From NCBI GenBank assembly GCA_030620925.1, contig JAUXIQ010000170.1, positions 1-5,232 of the forward strand: a DNA stretch of 5,232 bases, read 5' to 3'. The position numbers and the translations under genes are program-made. This DNA is from JAUXIQ01 sp030620925 [NCBI: Nitrospinota bacterium]. GTDB lineage: Bacteria; JAUXIQ01. Below, in pieces: positions 1-5,232 of this stretch; position 1 is the stretch's first letter; every line of letters begins with the position of its first letter. The notes below the pieces were generated by a model that had not been told where the DNA came from, searched no databases, and saw only the letters and a program-made list of their open reading frames with translations.

Positions 1-322
1 CTCCGATGAAGAAACGCATCGCCGGCACATCAGCCAATACGTGGGAAGAGAATCCATAGTGATCAGCGAAACCAGGAAAGGCAAAGTCAAAGAACGTGAA
101 ATTCGGCCCCTCATAGAAAGCATCTCCCTTGGGCGGGCGGACGGAGACGGCTACCGACTGGAGGTAGTCATAGACCAGGGCGAAGGCAAATCGCTCAACC
201 CCTGGACTTTGCTCAAAGATCTTTATAACCTTAATGAAAATGAAGTAAGGGCGTTTCGCGTAGTCAAGACGGACGCCCAAATTATAGAGGCAGGTGAATA
301 TGCCCTCAGAAATCGTGATTAA
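1..322 (+). CDS. DUF2344 / radical SAM-linked protein, C-terminal part (5' end outside window)
   Basis: The reading frame is open from base 2 to the TAA at 320-322, giving 106 residues with no start needed, so the gene begins upstream. A GTG at 41 is in frame, but coding-like sequence (SDEETHRRHISQY) continues upstream of it, so it is unlikely to be the true start. The segment resembles the C-terminal end of the DUF2344 family (TIGR03936, 'radical SAM-linked protein'): a basic strand around RKGKVKEREIRPLIESISL, then YRLEVVIDQGEGKSLNPWTLL and a closing FRVVKTDA strand. In many bacteria this domain is encoded next to, or fused behind, a B12-binding radical SAM protein (TIGR03960) and directly upstream of RNase E/G, as here. 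Its biochemical role is not established. The window cannot show whether this copy is a separate gene or the tail of a fusion. Family assignment rests on the motif pattern plus the neighbour; fairly confident. Confidence 0.8.
   Translation, partial: SDEETHRRHISQYVGRESIVISETRKGKVKEREIRPLIESISLGRADGDGYRLEVVIDQGEGKSLNPWTLLKDLYNLNENEVRAFRVVKTDAQIIEAGEYALRNRD
286..302 (+). promoter_or_regulatory. Ribosome binding site and start choice for rng
   Basis: Two in-frame starts lie six bases apart, GTG at 294 and ATG at 300. The purine block AGAGG at 286-290 sits 9 bases before the ATG but only 3 before the GTG, so ATG 300 is the better start and gives a 513-residue protein. Both lie inside the last codons of the upstream gene, so translation is probably coupled by termination and re-initiation. 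Confidence 0.55.
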
Positions 323-1841
323 CGCCAATGCCCTGGAAACCAGAATGGCCATTATTGAGAACGATGTGGTCACCGAGCTTTACATCGAGCGCGCCAGGGA
401 TAGAAGCATCGTAGGTAATATCTACAAGGGAGTGGTAACCAAAGTACTTCCCGGCATGCAGGCCTCGTTCGTGGATATCGGCCTGGAAAAGGCAGGGTTC
501 CTCTACGTCTCCGATGTAGACGTGATGGACATCATGGAAGAATACGAGAAGATGAAGACCGGGGAGAACGCTTTGGGGGTGCAGGAAGAACTTGAGCTTA
601 AAAAGAAACCCAGATCATCGAGGAAACGACGCCAATCGAAGGCCATAGAGGAGATGCTGCAGGAAGGCCAGGAAGTGATGGTGCAGGTATCCAAGGAACC
701 CATCGGCTCCAAGGGTTGCCGTATAACATCCTACAGCACCCTCCCCGGCCGTTATCTGGTCTACATGCCCACCATAGACAATGTGGGAATTTCTCGCAGG
801 ATAGAAGCCGAAGCAGAACGCAAAAGACTCAGGGACATGATAAAGAGCCTCAAAAAGCAGGGGGCCGGATACATCGTGAGAACGGTGAGCGAAGGGACCA
901 GAAAGGAAGAATTTGTCACGGATATAAAATATCTCAACAAGCTCTGGAACGACGTTCAGGAAAAAGCGGAAAAAGTATCAGCCCCCGCCCTGCTGCATTC
1001 GGATTTGAATCTCATTCTCCGCTCCTTTAGAGACGCCTACACTAAGGACGTAGAGAAAATCATCATGGATTCCGAAGAAGAGTACAAAAACTGCATCGAA
1101 TTCGTCCGCGCATACATGCCTCATGTGGAACCCAAAATCAAGCTGTACACCGAAAAAGAGCCCATCTTCGACGTCTACGGCATCGAGATGGAGATCGAGC
1201 GCGCACTGGGCAGGAAGATATGGCTCAAATCGGGAGGATACATAGTTATCGATCAAACCGAGGCCCTGGTGACCATAGACGTCAATACGGGCCGCTACGT
1301 GGGCAAAAGAAACCCTGAAGAGACCATCCTGAAAACCAACCTGGAAGCTATCAAGGAAATAGTGTACCAGCTCAAACTGCGCAACATCGGGGGAATAATC
1401 ATAATCGATTTTATAGACATGGCCAAGGACGAAAGCAAAGAAAAAGTCTACTCCACCCTCGATGCCGCGCTGAAAACCGACAAGGCCAAGGCTAACATTC
1501 TCGAAGTATCCGAGTTGGGCTTGGTGGAGATGACCCGGGAGAGGGTTCGGGAAAGCCTGAGCCGGGTGCTATGCGAACCCTGCCCCTACTGCGAAGGGAA
1601 GGGGAGAGTAAAATCGGCCGCCACCGCCTGCTACGAAGTGTTCCGTGAAGTGAAGAGGGTAGCCAACTCATTCAAACGCTCACAGAAGATAATGGTCAAC
1701 GTCCATCCCAAAGTATCGGACATGATCCTGGAAGAGGAGAGGCAATTCCTCGACAGGCTTGAAAAAGATCTGAAAAAGAGGATAATAATAAAAGCGGATT
1801 ACGATCTGCATCTGGAACAATACGAAGTCATAAACCTCTGA
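300..1841 (+). CDS. rng: Ribonuclease E/G family endoribonuclease (RNase G-like)
   Basis: This is a single-strand-specific endoribonuclease of the RNase E/G family, acting in the cytoplasm in rRNA maturation and mRNA decay. Residues here are numbered from the alternative GTG at 294; subtract 2 for the preferred ATG at 300. An S1-type RNA-binding domain covers about 37-150 (NIYKGVVTKVLPGMQASFVDIG). The DNase I-like catalytic region contains ALVTIDVNTGRYVGKR and GGIIIIDFIDM. D329, N331 and D372 match the Mg-binding D303, N305 and D346 of E. coli RNase E at a constant offset. The Zn-link CPYC gives C430 and C433, matching C404 and C407, and would join two protomers. The length fits RNase G; the long scaffold tail of RNase E is absent. 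The S1 domain carries a basic insert (about 76-124). The gene overlaps the DUF2344 gene by 23 bases and ends 19 bases before the TPR lipoprotein gene, so it sits within an operon. The family is certain; the G versus E name rests on length. Confidence 0.96.
   Translation: MPSEIVINANALETRMAIIENDVVTELYIERARDRSIVGNIYKGVVTKVLPGMQASFVDIGLEKAGFLYVSDVDVMDIMEEYEKMKTGENALGVQEELELKKKPRSSRKRRQSKAIEEMLQEGQEVMVQVSKEPIGSKGCRITSYSTLPGRYLVYMPTIDNVGISRRIEAEAERKRLRDMIKSLKKQGAGYIVRTVSEGTRKEEFVTDIKYLNKLWNDVQEKAEKVSAPALLHSDLNLILRSFRDAYTKDVEKIIMDSEEEYKNCIEFVRAYMPHVEPKIKLYTEKEPIFDVYGIEMEIERALGRKIWLKSGGYIVIDQTEALVTIDVNTGRYVGKRNPEETILKTNLEAIKEIVYQLKLRNIGGIIIIDFIDMAKDESKEKVYSTLDAALKTDKAKANILEVSELGLVEMTRERVRESLSRVLCEPCPYCEGKGRVKSAATACYEVFREVKRVANSFKRSQKIMVNVHPKVSDMILEEERQFLDRLEKDLKKRIIIKADYDLHLEQYEVINL
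1759..1786 (+). promoter_or_regulatory. Possible internal sigma70-type promoter for the cpoB-like gene
   Basis: Inside the 3' end of rng, TTGAAA (1759-1764) and GATAAT (1781-1786) each match the sigma70 consensus at 5 of 6 positions and are 16 bases apart. A transcript would start about 70 bases before the cpoB-like ATG. The stretch encodes a lysine- and isoleucine-rich part of RNase G, so the AT-rich match may come from codon content alone. Weak call. Confidence 0.25.
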
Positions 1842-1860
1842 TCGAGGCGCAGGGCACACC

Positions 1861-2649
1861 ATGAAAAAATCGCTAATCGTAAAAAGCGCAGCGTTGTTGG
1901 GGTCGGTAATCCTTTCAGCCGCGGGGTGCGTGGGAACGGCCCCCGTTATTGTGGCGGACTCTACTCCTGGTGCCGCAGCCGCCAATAATCGCCAGTTCCA
2001 GAGATTAGCCAGAAATATCGATTCCGTGGCAAGACAGTTGCACAAGCTTGAGAAACGACTGGAATCCCTGGAGAAATTAGAAAATAGTCTGGAGTATATG
2101 GCGAAATTTGACGCGCGCATGGAAGCACTGGAAGAAACCGCGGAGCAATCCGAACAGATGGCTTTGCGTAACCAATCGATCATCAGCGAGTTGAAGGACA
2201 GCCTTTCCATCATGGAAGAACAGCGCGTCGCCACCGCGGAGATAAAGAAAAAAGTGAGGATTTCCGCCAAGGGATTAAGCCAGGAAAAACTCTATCTTAC
2301 CGCCTACCAGGAACATCTCTCCGGGAACTATATCCAGGCTATTGAGCTGTTTTCCAGTTATCTGGCCGGCTACCCTGAAAGCCGCCTGGCCGACAACGCC
2401 CTTTACTGGATCGGTGAGGCATACTACAAGCTGGAAGACTTCTCCAGGGCCGTTAAACACCTGAAAAAAGTGGCCAAGGAATACCCCCGGGCCAACAAGG
2501 CGCCCTACGCCCTCTATAGCCTCGGGCTGGTCTATCAGCAACTGGGAGATAGTTCATCGGCGGAAGACCATTTTAAAATGCTCACGGAAAACTACCCCGG
2601 AAGTGAGCTCGCCGAATTAGCCCGGATGAAGATAGAAAAACTCCAGTAA
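1861..2649 (+). CDS. cpoB: CpoB/YbgF-like TPR protein with lipoprotein signal
   Basis: The 262-residue product is a predicted cell-envelope protein. Residues 1-22 form a signal peptide: basic MKKSLIVK, then a hydrophobic core ALLGSVILSA. It ends in SAAGC, with C23 as the likely lipidated cysteine. The lipobox is imperfect because position -3 is Ala rather than Leu. Residues about 45-130 are charged and heptad-like with many Leu, Glu and Lys, consistent with a trimeric coiled coil. Residues about 142-262 hold three TPR units, around LYLTAYQEHLSGNYIQAI, ALYWIGEAYYKLEDFSRA and ALYSLGLVYQQLGDSSSA. This order (signal, coiled coil, C-terminal TPRs) and the length match the Tol-Pal associated protein YbgF/CpoB, which in E. 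coli links outer-membrane constriction to PBP1B peptidoglycan synthesis but is a soluble periplasmic protein. No tol or pal gene is visible here. The start is ATG 1861, with a modest CAGGG at 1850-1854, 19 bases after rng and probably co-transcribed. A BamD-like or other TPR lipoprotein is the main alternative. Confidence 0.82.
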   Translation: MKKSLIVKSAALLGSVILSAAGCVGTAPVIVADSTPGAAAANNRQFQRLARNIDSVARQLHKLEKRLESLEKLENSLEYMAKFDARMEALEETAEQSEQMALRNQSIISELKDSLSIMEEQRVATAEIKKKVRISAKGLSQEKLYLTAYQEHLSGNYIQAIELFSSYLAGYPESRLADNALYWIGEAYYKLEDFSRAVKHLKKVAKEYPRANKAPYALYSLGLVYQQLGDSSSAEDHFKMLTENYPGSELAELARMKIEKLQ

Positions 2650-2696
2650 AAACAGGCACTAGCGCGATAGGGAATACTCCAAAAACGCGAAACGTC

Positions 2697-2726
2697 TTGA
2701 CTACTCTTCGCAACGACGTATATATT
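2697..2726 (+). promoter_or_regulatory. Predicted sigma70-type promoter for dprA-topA
   Basis: The -35 box TTGACT (2697-2702) and -10 box TATATT (2721-2726) each match consensus at 5 of 6 positions, with an 18-base spacer. They lie in non-coding sequence upstream of dprA in the correct orientation. The start of transcription would fall near 2732-2734, leaving a leader of about 74 bases. A neighbouring TATTAT (2723-2728) would give a 20-base spacer and is less likely. This is the best promoter match I noticed in the window. Confidence 0.6.
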
Positions 2727-2736
2727 ATCCCAGATT

Positions 2737-2758
2737 TTCGCTCCGAATAGCGGGCGAA
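2737..2758 (+). other. Short hairpin in the predicted dprA leader
   Basis: TTCGC (2737-2741) pairs with GCGAA (2754-2758) and CCG (2743-2745) with CGG (2751-2753). This leaves a single bulged T (2742) and a 5-base loop AATAG: an 8-bp stem with one bulge. It starts a few bases after the predicted transcription start. No T-run follows, so it is not an intrinsic terminator. It could stabilise the 5' end of the mRNA, or bind a regulator as a near-palindrome in DNA. The stem is short and could be chance. Confidence 0.4.
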
Positions 2759-2798
2759 TACAGCACTCGTTTCAATTTACCCCTATCCATCTCGGCAA

Positions 2799-2804
2799 GT
2801 GATC
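2799..2804 (+). promoter_or_regulatory. Atypical ribosome binding site for dprA
   Basis: No GGAGG-type core precedes the dprA ATG at 2807. Instead GTGATC is complementary to the GATCAC next to the usual anti-Shine-Dalgarno CCTCC near the 16S rRNA 3' end. Aligned that way, the missing core would fall near 2793-2798, at normal spacing. This suggests weak or unusual initiation. No other in-frame start codon lies in the preceding 50 bases. Confidence 0.3.
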
Positions 2805-2806
2805 CC

Positions 2807-3910
2807 ATGAGTGAAGACATAAAATTGTGGATTGCCCTGAACCTGGTCCCCGGGGTGGGTAAAGTGACCTACCGCAAGCTCATAGAACGGTTCGGCGACC
2901 CGGCCGAAGTTTTCAGGGCGCAAAGGGTTGAGCTTAAAGAAATACCGGGTCTGACCGATAATACCATTAATGAGATTCTTAATTATAAAATCGGGGATCA
3001 ACTCCAGCGAGAGCTTCAGAGCATAGAGGAGAAGCAGGTAACCATAGTCACCATGCGGGACTCTGCGTACCCTTTCAACCTGAAGCATATACACGATCCC
3101 CCGCCGCTGCTTTACGTCGAAGGGGAATTAAAGGAGGAAGACACCCTGGCCATATCCGTAGTAGGCACCCGGAGCCCGACCTGGTACGGGAAGGAAATAA
3201 CCACCAGGCTGAGCGAAGGCCTGGCCAGAAGAGGGATAACCGTGGTAAGCGGTATGGCGAGAGGCATAGACAGCCTGGCGCATACCGCCGCCCTGGATGC
3301 GGGAGGGAGGTCCATCGCCGTTTTGGGCAACGGGTTGAAAGTTGTCTATCCCCCCGAAAACCGGGGATTGAAAGAGAGGATGAAGGAACAGGGTGCAGTC
3401 ATCTCCGAGTTCATGATGGACGCCAAACCTGACAGGCTCAACTTCCCCATACGCAACCGGATAATCAGCGGGCTTTCGCTGGGCACCGTGGTGGTCGAAG
3501 CACCGGCCAAGAGCGGAGCGCTTATCACCGCCCGCATCGCCCTGGAACAGAACCGGGAGGTATTCGCCGTGCCGGGCAGCGTGAGCTCGGCCAATAGCAA
3601 GGGCACCAACTCGCTCATCAAAAAAGGAGCCAAGCTGGTAGAAAACGTGGAAGACATAATGGAAGAGCTGCCCGGAGAGTTGGGCGGCCTCACCAATGGG
3701 TCTCCCGGTGAAGAGAAAACGCCCGAGCCCGAACTTTCTCCCGAACATGCGGCGGTTTTTTCCTTGCTCCACCATGAAGCGCAACATATAGATATATTAA
3801 CAGAACAGAGCGGTTTTCCCGCAGGTAAGGTGGCAGGCATACTCGCCAGCCTGGAGCTGGAAGGATTGATAAAGCAGCTTCCCGGTAAAACATTCATACG
3901 CAGCAGATAG
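2807..3910 (+). CDS. dprA: DNA processing protein DprA (DprA/Smf family)
   Basis: DprA binds single-stranded DNA in the cytoplasm and loads RecA on it, which protects incoming DNA and drives recombination during natural transformation. It is also widespread in bacteria not known to be competent. The 367-residue length is typical. Residues 1-65 form the N-terminal helical domain (LWIALNLVPGVGKVTYRKL, with a helix-hairpin-helix look). About 75-285 is the Rossmann-like core: VVGTRSPTWYG (118-128), VVSGMARGIDSLAHTAAL (146-163), IAVLGNGLKVVYPPEN (170-185), FPIRNRIISGLS (213-224), KSGALITARIALEQNREVF (235-253) and GTNSLIKKGAKLV (266-278). A Pro/Glu-rich linker (about 288-311) leads to a C-terminal winged helix (about 313-367, ending LEGLIKQLPGKTFIRSR). 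All expected parts are present and no damage is seen. The stop TAG at 3908-3910 is 16 bases before topA, so the two genes are very probably co-transcribed, a common pairing in bacteria. Confidence 0.97.
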   Translation: MSEDIKLWIALNLVPGVGKVTYRKLIERFGDPAEVFRAQRVELKEIPGLTDNTINEILNYKIGDQLQRELQSIEEKQVTIVTMRDSAYPFNLKHIHDPPPLLYVEGELKEEDTLAISVVGTRSPTWYGKEITTRLSEGLARRGITVVSGMARGIDSLAHTAALDAGGRSIAVLGNGLKVVYPPENRGLKERMKEQGAVISEFMMDAKPDRLNFPIRNRIISGLSLGTVVVEAPAKSGALITARIALEQNREVFAVPGSVSSANSKGTNSLIKKGAKLVENVEDIMEELPGELGGLTNGSPGEEKTPEPELSPEHAAVFSLLHHEAQHIDILTEQSGFPAGKVAGILASLELEGLIKQLPGKTFIRSR

Positions 3911-3916
3911 GACGAC

Positions 3917-3926
3917 GGAAGGAATC
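3917..3926 (+). promoter_or_regulatory. Ribosome binding site for topA
   Basis: GGAAGGA at 3917-3923 lies in the 16-base gap between the dprA stop and the topA ATG at 3927. It is the most purine-rich Shine-Dalgarno-like element in the window and contrasts with the weak site of dprA. The AAGGA part is only 3 bases from the ATG, so the upstream GGA may carry the pairing. Confidence 0.6.
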
Positions 3927-5232
3927 ATGGCTAAATCATTGGTAGTGGTCGAATCTCCGGCGAAAGTGCGCACCATTAAAAGGTACATAGGGAAAGATTA
4001 CGAAGTCAAAGCCTCTATGGGCCACGTAAAAGACCTGCCCAAAAATGAGCTGGGTGTGGACGTGGATGATGGGTTCAAACCCAAATACGTCGCCGTAAAG
4101 TCCAAGAACAATGTGCTCAAAGAGATAAAAGACGCAGCAGGAAAGAGCGACACTATTTACCTGGCCCTTGACCCCGACCGCGAAGGAGAAGCCATAGCCT
4201 GGCACATCTCCAGCGAGATAGAGTCCGGCCACAAGGGACAGGATGTATATCGCGTGTTGTTCAACGAGATAACCCGCAGCGCCGTCACCCAGGCCCTGGC
4301 AAACCCCGGCCGAATAGACCAGAATAAAGTCGATGCCCAGCAAGCGCGCAGGATACTGGACCGCCTGGTGGGCTATAAGCTGAGTCCCCTGTTGTGGTCC
4401 AAGGTTCGCCGCGGCCTGAGCGCCGGTCGTGTGCAGTCCGTGGCCCTGCGCCTGATCTGCGATAGGGAAAAAGAGATAAACGACTTCGTTTCCGAGGAGT
4501 ACTGGAGCATAACCGCATCGCTGGAGGCCGAAGAGCCACCAGCTTTCGAGGCCAAGCTGAACAAGATCGATGGCAAAAAGGCCAACGTCAAAAACCAGGA
4601 GACGGCCCAGGCCATCGTCGACCAGGCGCAGGGATCACCCTTCAAGGTATCCAAACTCCAGCGCAAGGAACGGAGGAGGAACCCCTCGGCCCCCTTCATC
4701 ACCAGCACCCTTCAGCAGGAAGCCTTCAAACAGTTGCGTTTTTCGGCCAGGAAAACCATGACACTGGCCCAGAAGCTATACGAAGGGTTAGACGTCGGAG
4801 ATGAGGGCACAATGGGGCTCATTACCTACATGCGGACCGATTCCAGACGGGTTTCAGAAGAGGCGCGAAGCCAGGCCAGAGACTACATAGCCGCCAATTA
4901 CGGCAAGGAGTTCATACCCAAGAAAGCCAGGGAATACAAAAATAAAAGCACCGCCCAGGAAGCCCACGAAGCCATACGGCCCACCATACCCGGGCGCAGC
5001 CCCGAAGACGTGAAGTCCTTCTTGCAGGGCGACGAATACGCGCTCTACCGGCTCATCTGGAACCGTTTCACGGCCTCTCAGATGTCCTCCGCCGTCTACG
5101 ATACCACCACCGTGGACATCCAGTCGGGCAAATACGAATTCCGGGCCACGGGCTCCATCGTAAAATTTCAGGGGTTCACTATCCTGTATGAGGAAGCGGA
5201 AGAAGCCGATGAAAAGAAGACCCCCGAAAGCC
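3927..5232 (+). CDS. topA: DNA topoisomerase I (type IA), N-terminal 435 codons; 3' end outside window
   Basis: This enzyme relaxes negative supercoils by passing one strand through a transient single-strand break, with a 5'-phosphotyrosine link. The frame runs from ATG 3927 without a stop to the window edge. The Toprim domain starts with SLVVVESPAKVRTIKRY (E9 is the conserved acidic residue). It includes ASMGHVKDLP (29-38) and the metal-binding DPDREGE (82-88: D82, D84, E86). DAQQARRILDRLVGYKLSP (136-154) and GLSAGRVQSVALRL (163-176) are classic type IA motifs. GLITYMRTDS (297-306) carries the catalytic tyrosine Y301 and R303, and QEAHEAIRPT (344-353) the conserved histidine H347. The sequence continues to about where the central domains close (VKFQGFTILYEE). 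Bacterial TopA usually exceeds 650 residues, so the C-terminal zinc-binding or DNA-binding repeats lie beyond the window. ATA and AGG codons are frequent. It follows dprA by 16 bases and probably shares its promoter. Confidence 0.97.
   Translation, partial: MAKSLVVVESPAKVRTIKRYIGKDYEVKASMGHVKDLPKNELGVDVDDGFKPKYVAVKSKNNVLKEIKDAAGKSDTIYLALDPDREGEAIAWHISSEIESGHKGQDVYRVLFNEITRSAVTQALANPGRIDQNKVDAQQARRILDRLVGYKLSPLLWSKVRRGLSAGRVQSVALRLICDREKEINDFVSEEYWSITASLEAEEPPAFEAKLNKIDGKKANVKNQETAQAIVDQAQGSPFKVSKLQRKERRRNPSAPFITSTLQQEAFKQLRFSARKTMTLAQKLYEGLDVGDEGTMGLITYMRTDSRRVSEEARSQARDYIAANYGKEFIPKKAREYKNKSTAQEAHEAIRPTIPGRSPEDVKSFLQGDEYALYRLIWNRFTASQMSSAVYDTTTVDIQSGKYEFRATGSIVKFQGFTILYEEAEEADEKKTPES

Larger units (their letters stand above)
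2650..2806 (+). other. Intergenic region between the cpoB-like gene and dprA
   Basis: This 157-base spacer is the only real gap in the window. It holds a sigma70-like promoter, a short leader hairpin and a weak ribosome binding site, listed separately. I see no convincing Rho-independent terminator after the cpoB-like stop: GGAATACTCC near 2671-2680 makes only a 3-bp stem with no T-run. Upstream transcription may therefore end by another route or read through. Confidence 0.7.

Noticed and set aside
716-1030. Second + strand frame inside rng (104 codons), and a similar one at 4570-4761 inside topA
   Set aside because: They are out-of-frame readings of conserved genes; the products are His/Arg/Ser/Pro-rich low-complexity sequence with no domain.
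2242-2256. Six-A run in the cpoB-like gene as a programmed frameshift site
   Set aside because: In the reading frame it is AAG AAA AAA GTG, not the A_AAA_AAG register that slips, and the TPR region downstream stays in the zero frame.
1680-2270. Antisense open frame of about 196 codons spanning the end of rng and the first half of the cpoB-like gene
   Set aside because: Its product is Ser/Phe-rich, as expected from the complement of Lys/Glu-rich coding sequence. It crosses two real genes and has no family resemblance.
2650-2700. Rho-independent terminator after the cpoB-like gene
   Set aside because: Only very short inverted repeats (GGA/TCC, CGCG/CGCG) occur and none is followed by a T-run.
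3128-3787. Antisense open frame of about 219 codons across dprA, and another of 183 codons at 3346-3897
   Set aside because: Both lie opposite a complete, well-conserved dprA. The translations show no recognisable domain and look like the reverse complement of a moderately GC-rich gene.
3764-3792. Possible topA promoter inside dprA (TTGCTC, 17-base spacer, TATAGA)
   Set aside because: The boxes match consensus at only 3 of 6 and 4 of 6 positions. The AT-rich patch encodes a normal part of the DprA winged helix.
3936-4539. Antisense frames opposite topA (3936-4343 and 4285-4539)
   Set aside because: topA on the + strand carries all type IA motifs through this stretch. The antisense products have no recognisable domain.
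1-5232. CRISPR array, insertion sequence, tRNA/rRNA gene or defence island
   Set aside because: No spaced direct repeats, terminal inverted repeats, transposase motifs or tRNA-like folds were seen. Almost all of the sequence is taken up by five conserved genes.

Overview
The window is a run of housekeeping genes, all on the + strand, from what looks like a diderm (Gram-negative type) bacterium. The diderm reading rests on a CpoB/YbgF-like TPR protein with a lipoprotein signal, a family tied to the outer-membrane Tol-Pal machinery. Base composition is moderate, a little above 50% GC by eye. ATA (Ile) and AGG/AGA (Arg) codons are common even in topA and rng, which argues against an enterobacterium. 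The gene content would fit Desulfobacterota ('deltaproteobacteria') or another deep diderm lineage, but I cannot name the organism.

Layout: (1) 1-322, the 3' end of a DUF2344 / 'radical SAM-linked protein' gene, cut by the window edge. (2) 300-1841, a complete RNase E/G-family endoribonuclease that overlaps the preceding gene. (3) 1861-2649, a complete CpoB/YbgF-like lipoprotein (coiled coil plus three TPRs), 19 bases downstream. (4) 2650-2806, an intergenic region with the best promoter in the window and a short hairpin in the predicted leader. (5) 2807-3910, complete DprA. (6) 3927 to the window end, the first 435 codons of DNA topoisomerase I (topA), including the whole catalytic Toprim/tyrosine core but not the C-terminal zinc-finger region.

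There are probably two transcription units. DUF2344-rng-cpoB reads as one operon, coupled by overlap and a tight gap. dprA-topA reads as a second operon starting from the promoter near 2697-2726. The first unit combines RNA turnover with a poorly understood radical-SAM partner and an envelope protein. The second combines ssDNA handling/RecA loading with relief of negative supercoiling.

I found no CRISPR array, mobile element, RNA gene or defence system, and no sign of a new multi-gene system. The least understood element is the conserved pairing of the DUF2344/radical-SAM protein with RNase G. The other items worth checking are the lipidated, apparently Tol-Pal-free CpoB homologue, the basic insert in the RNase S1 domain, and the leader hairpin before dprA.
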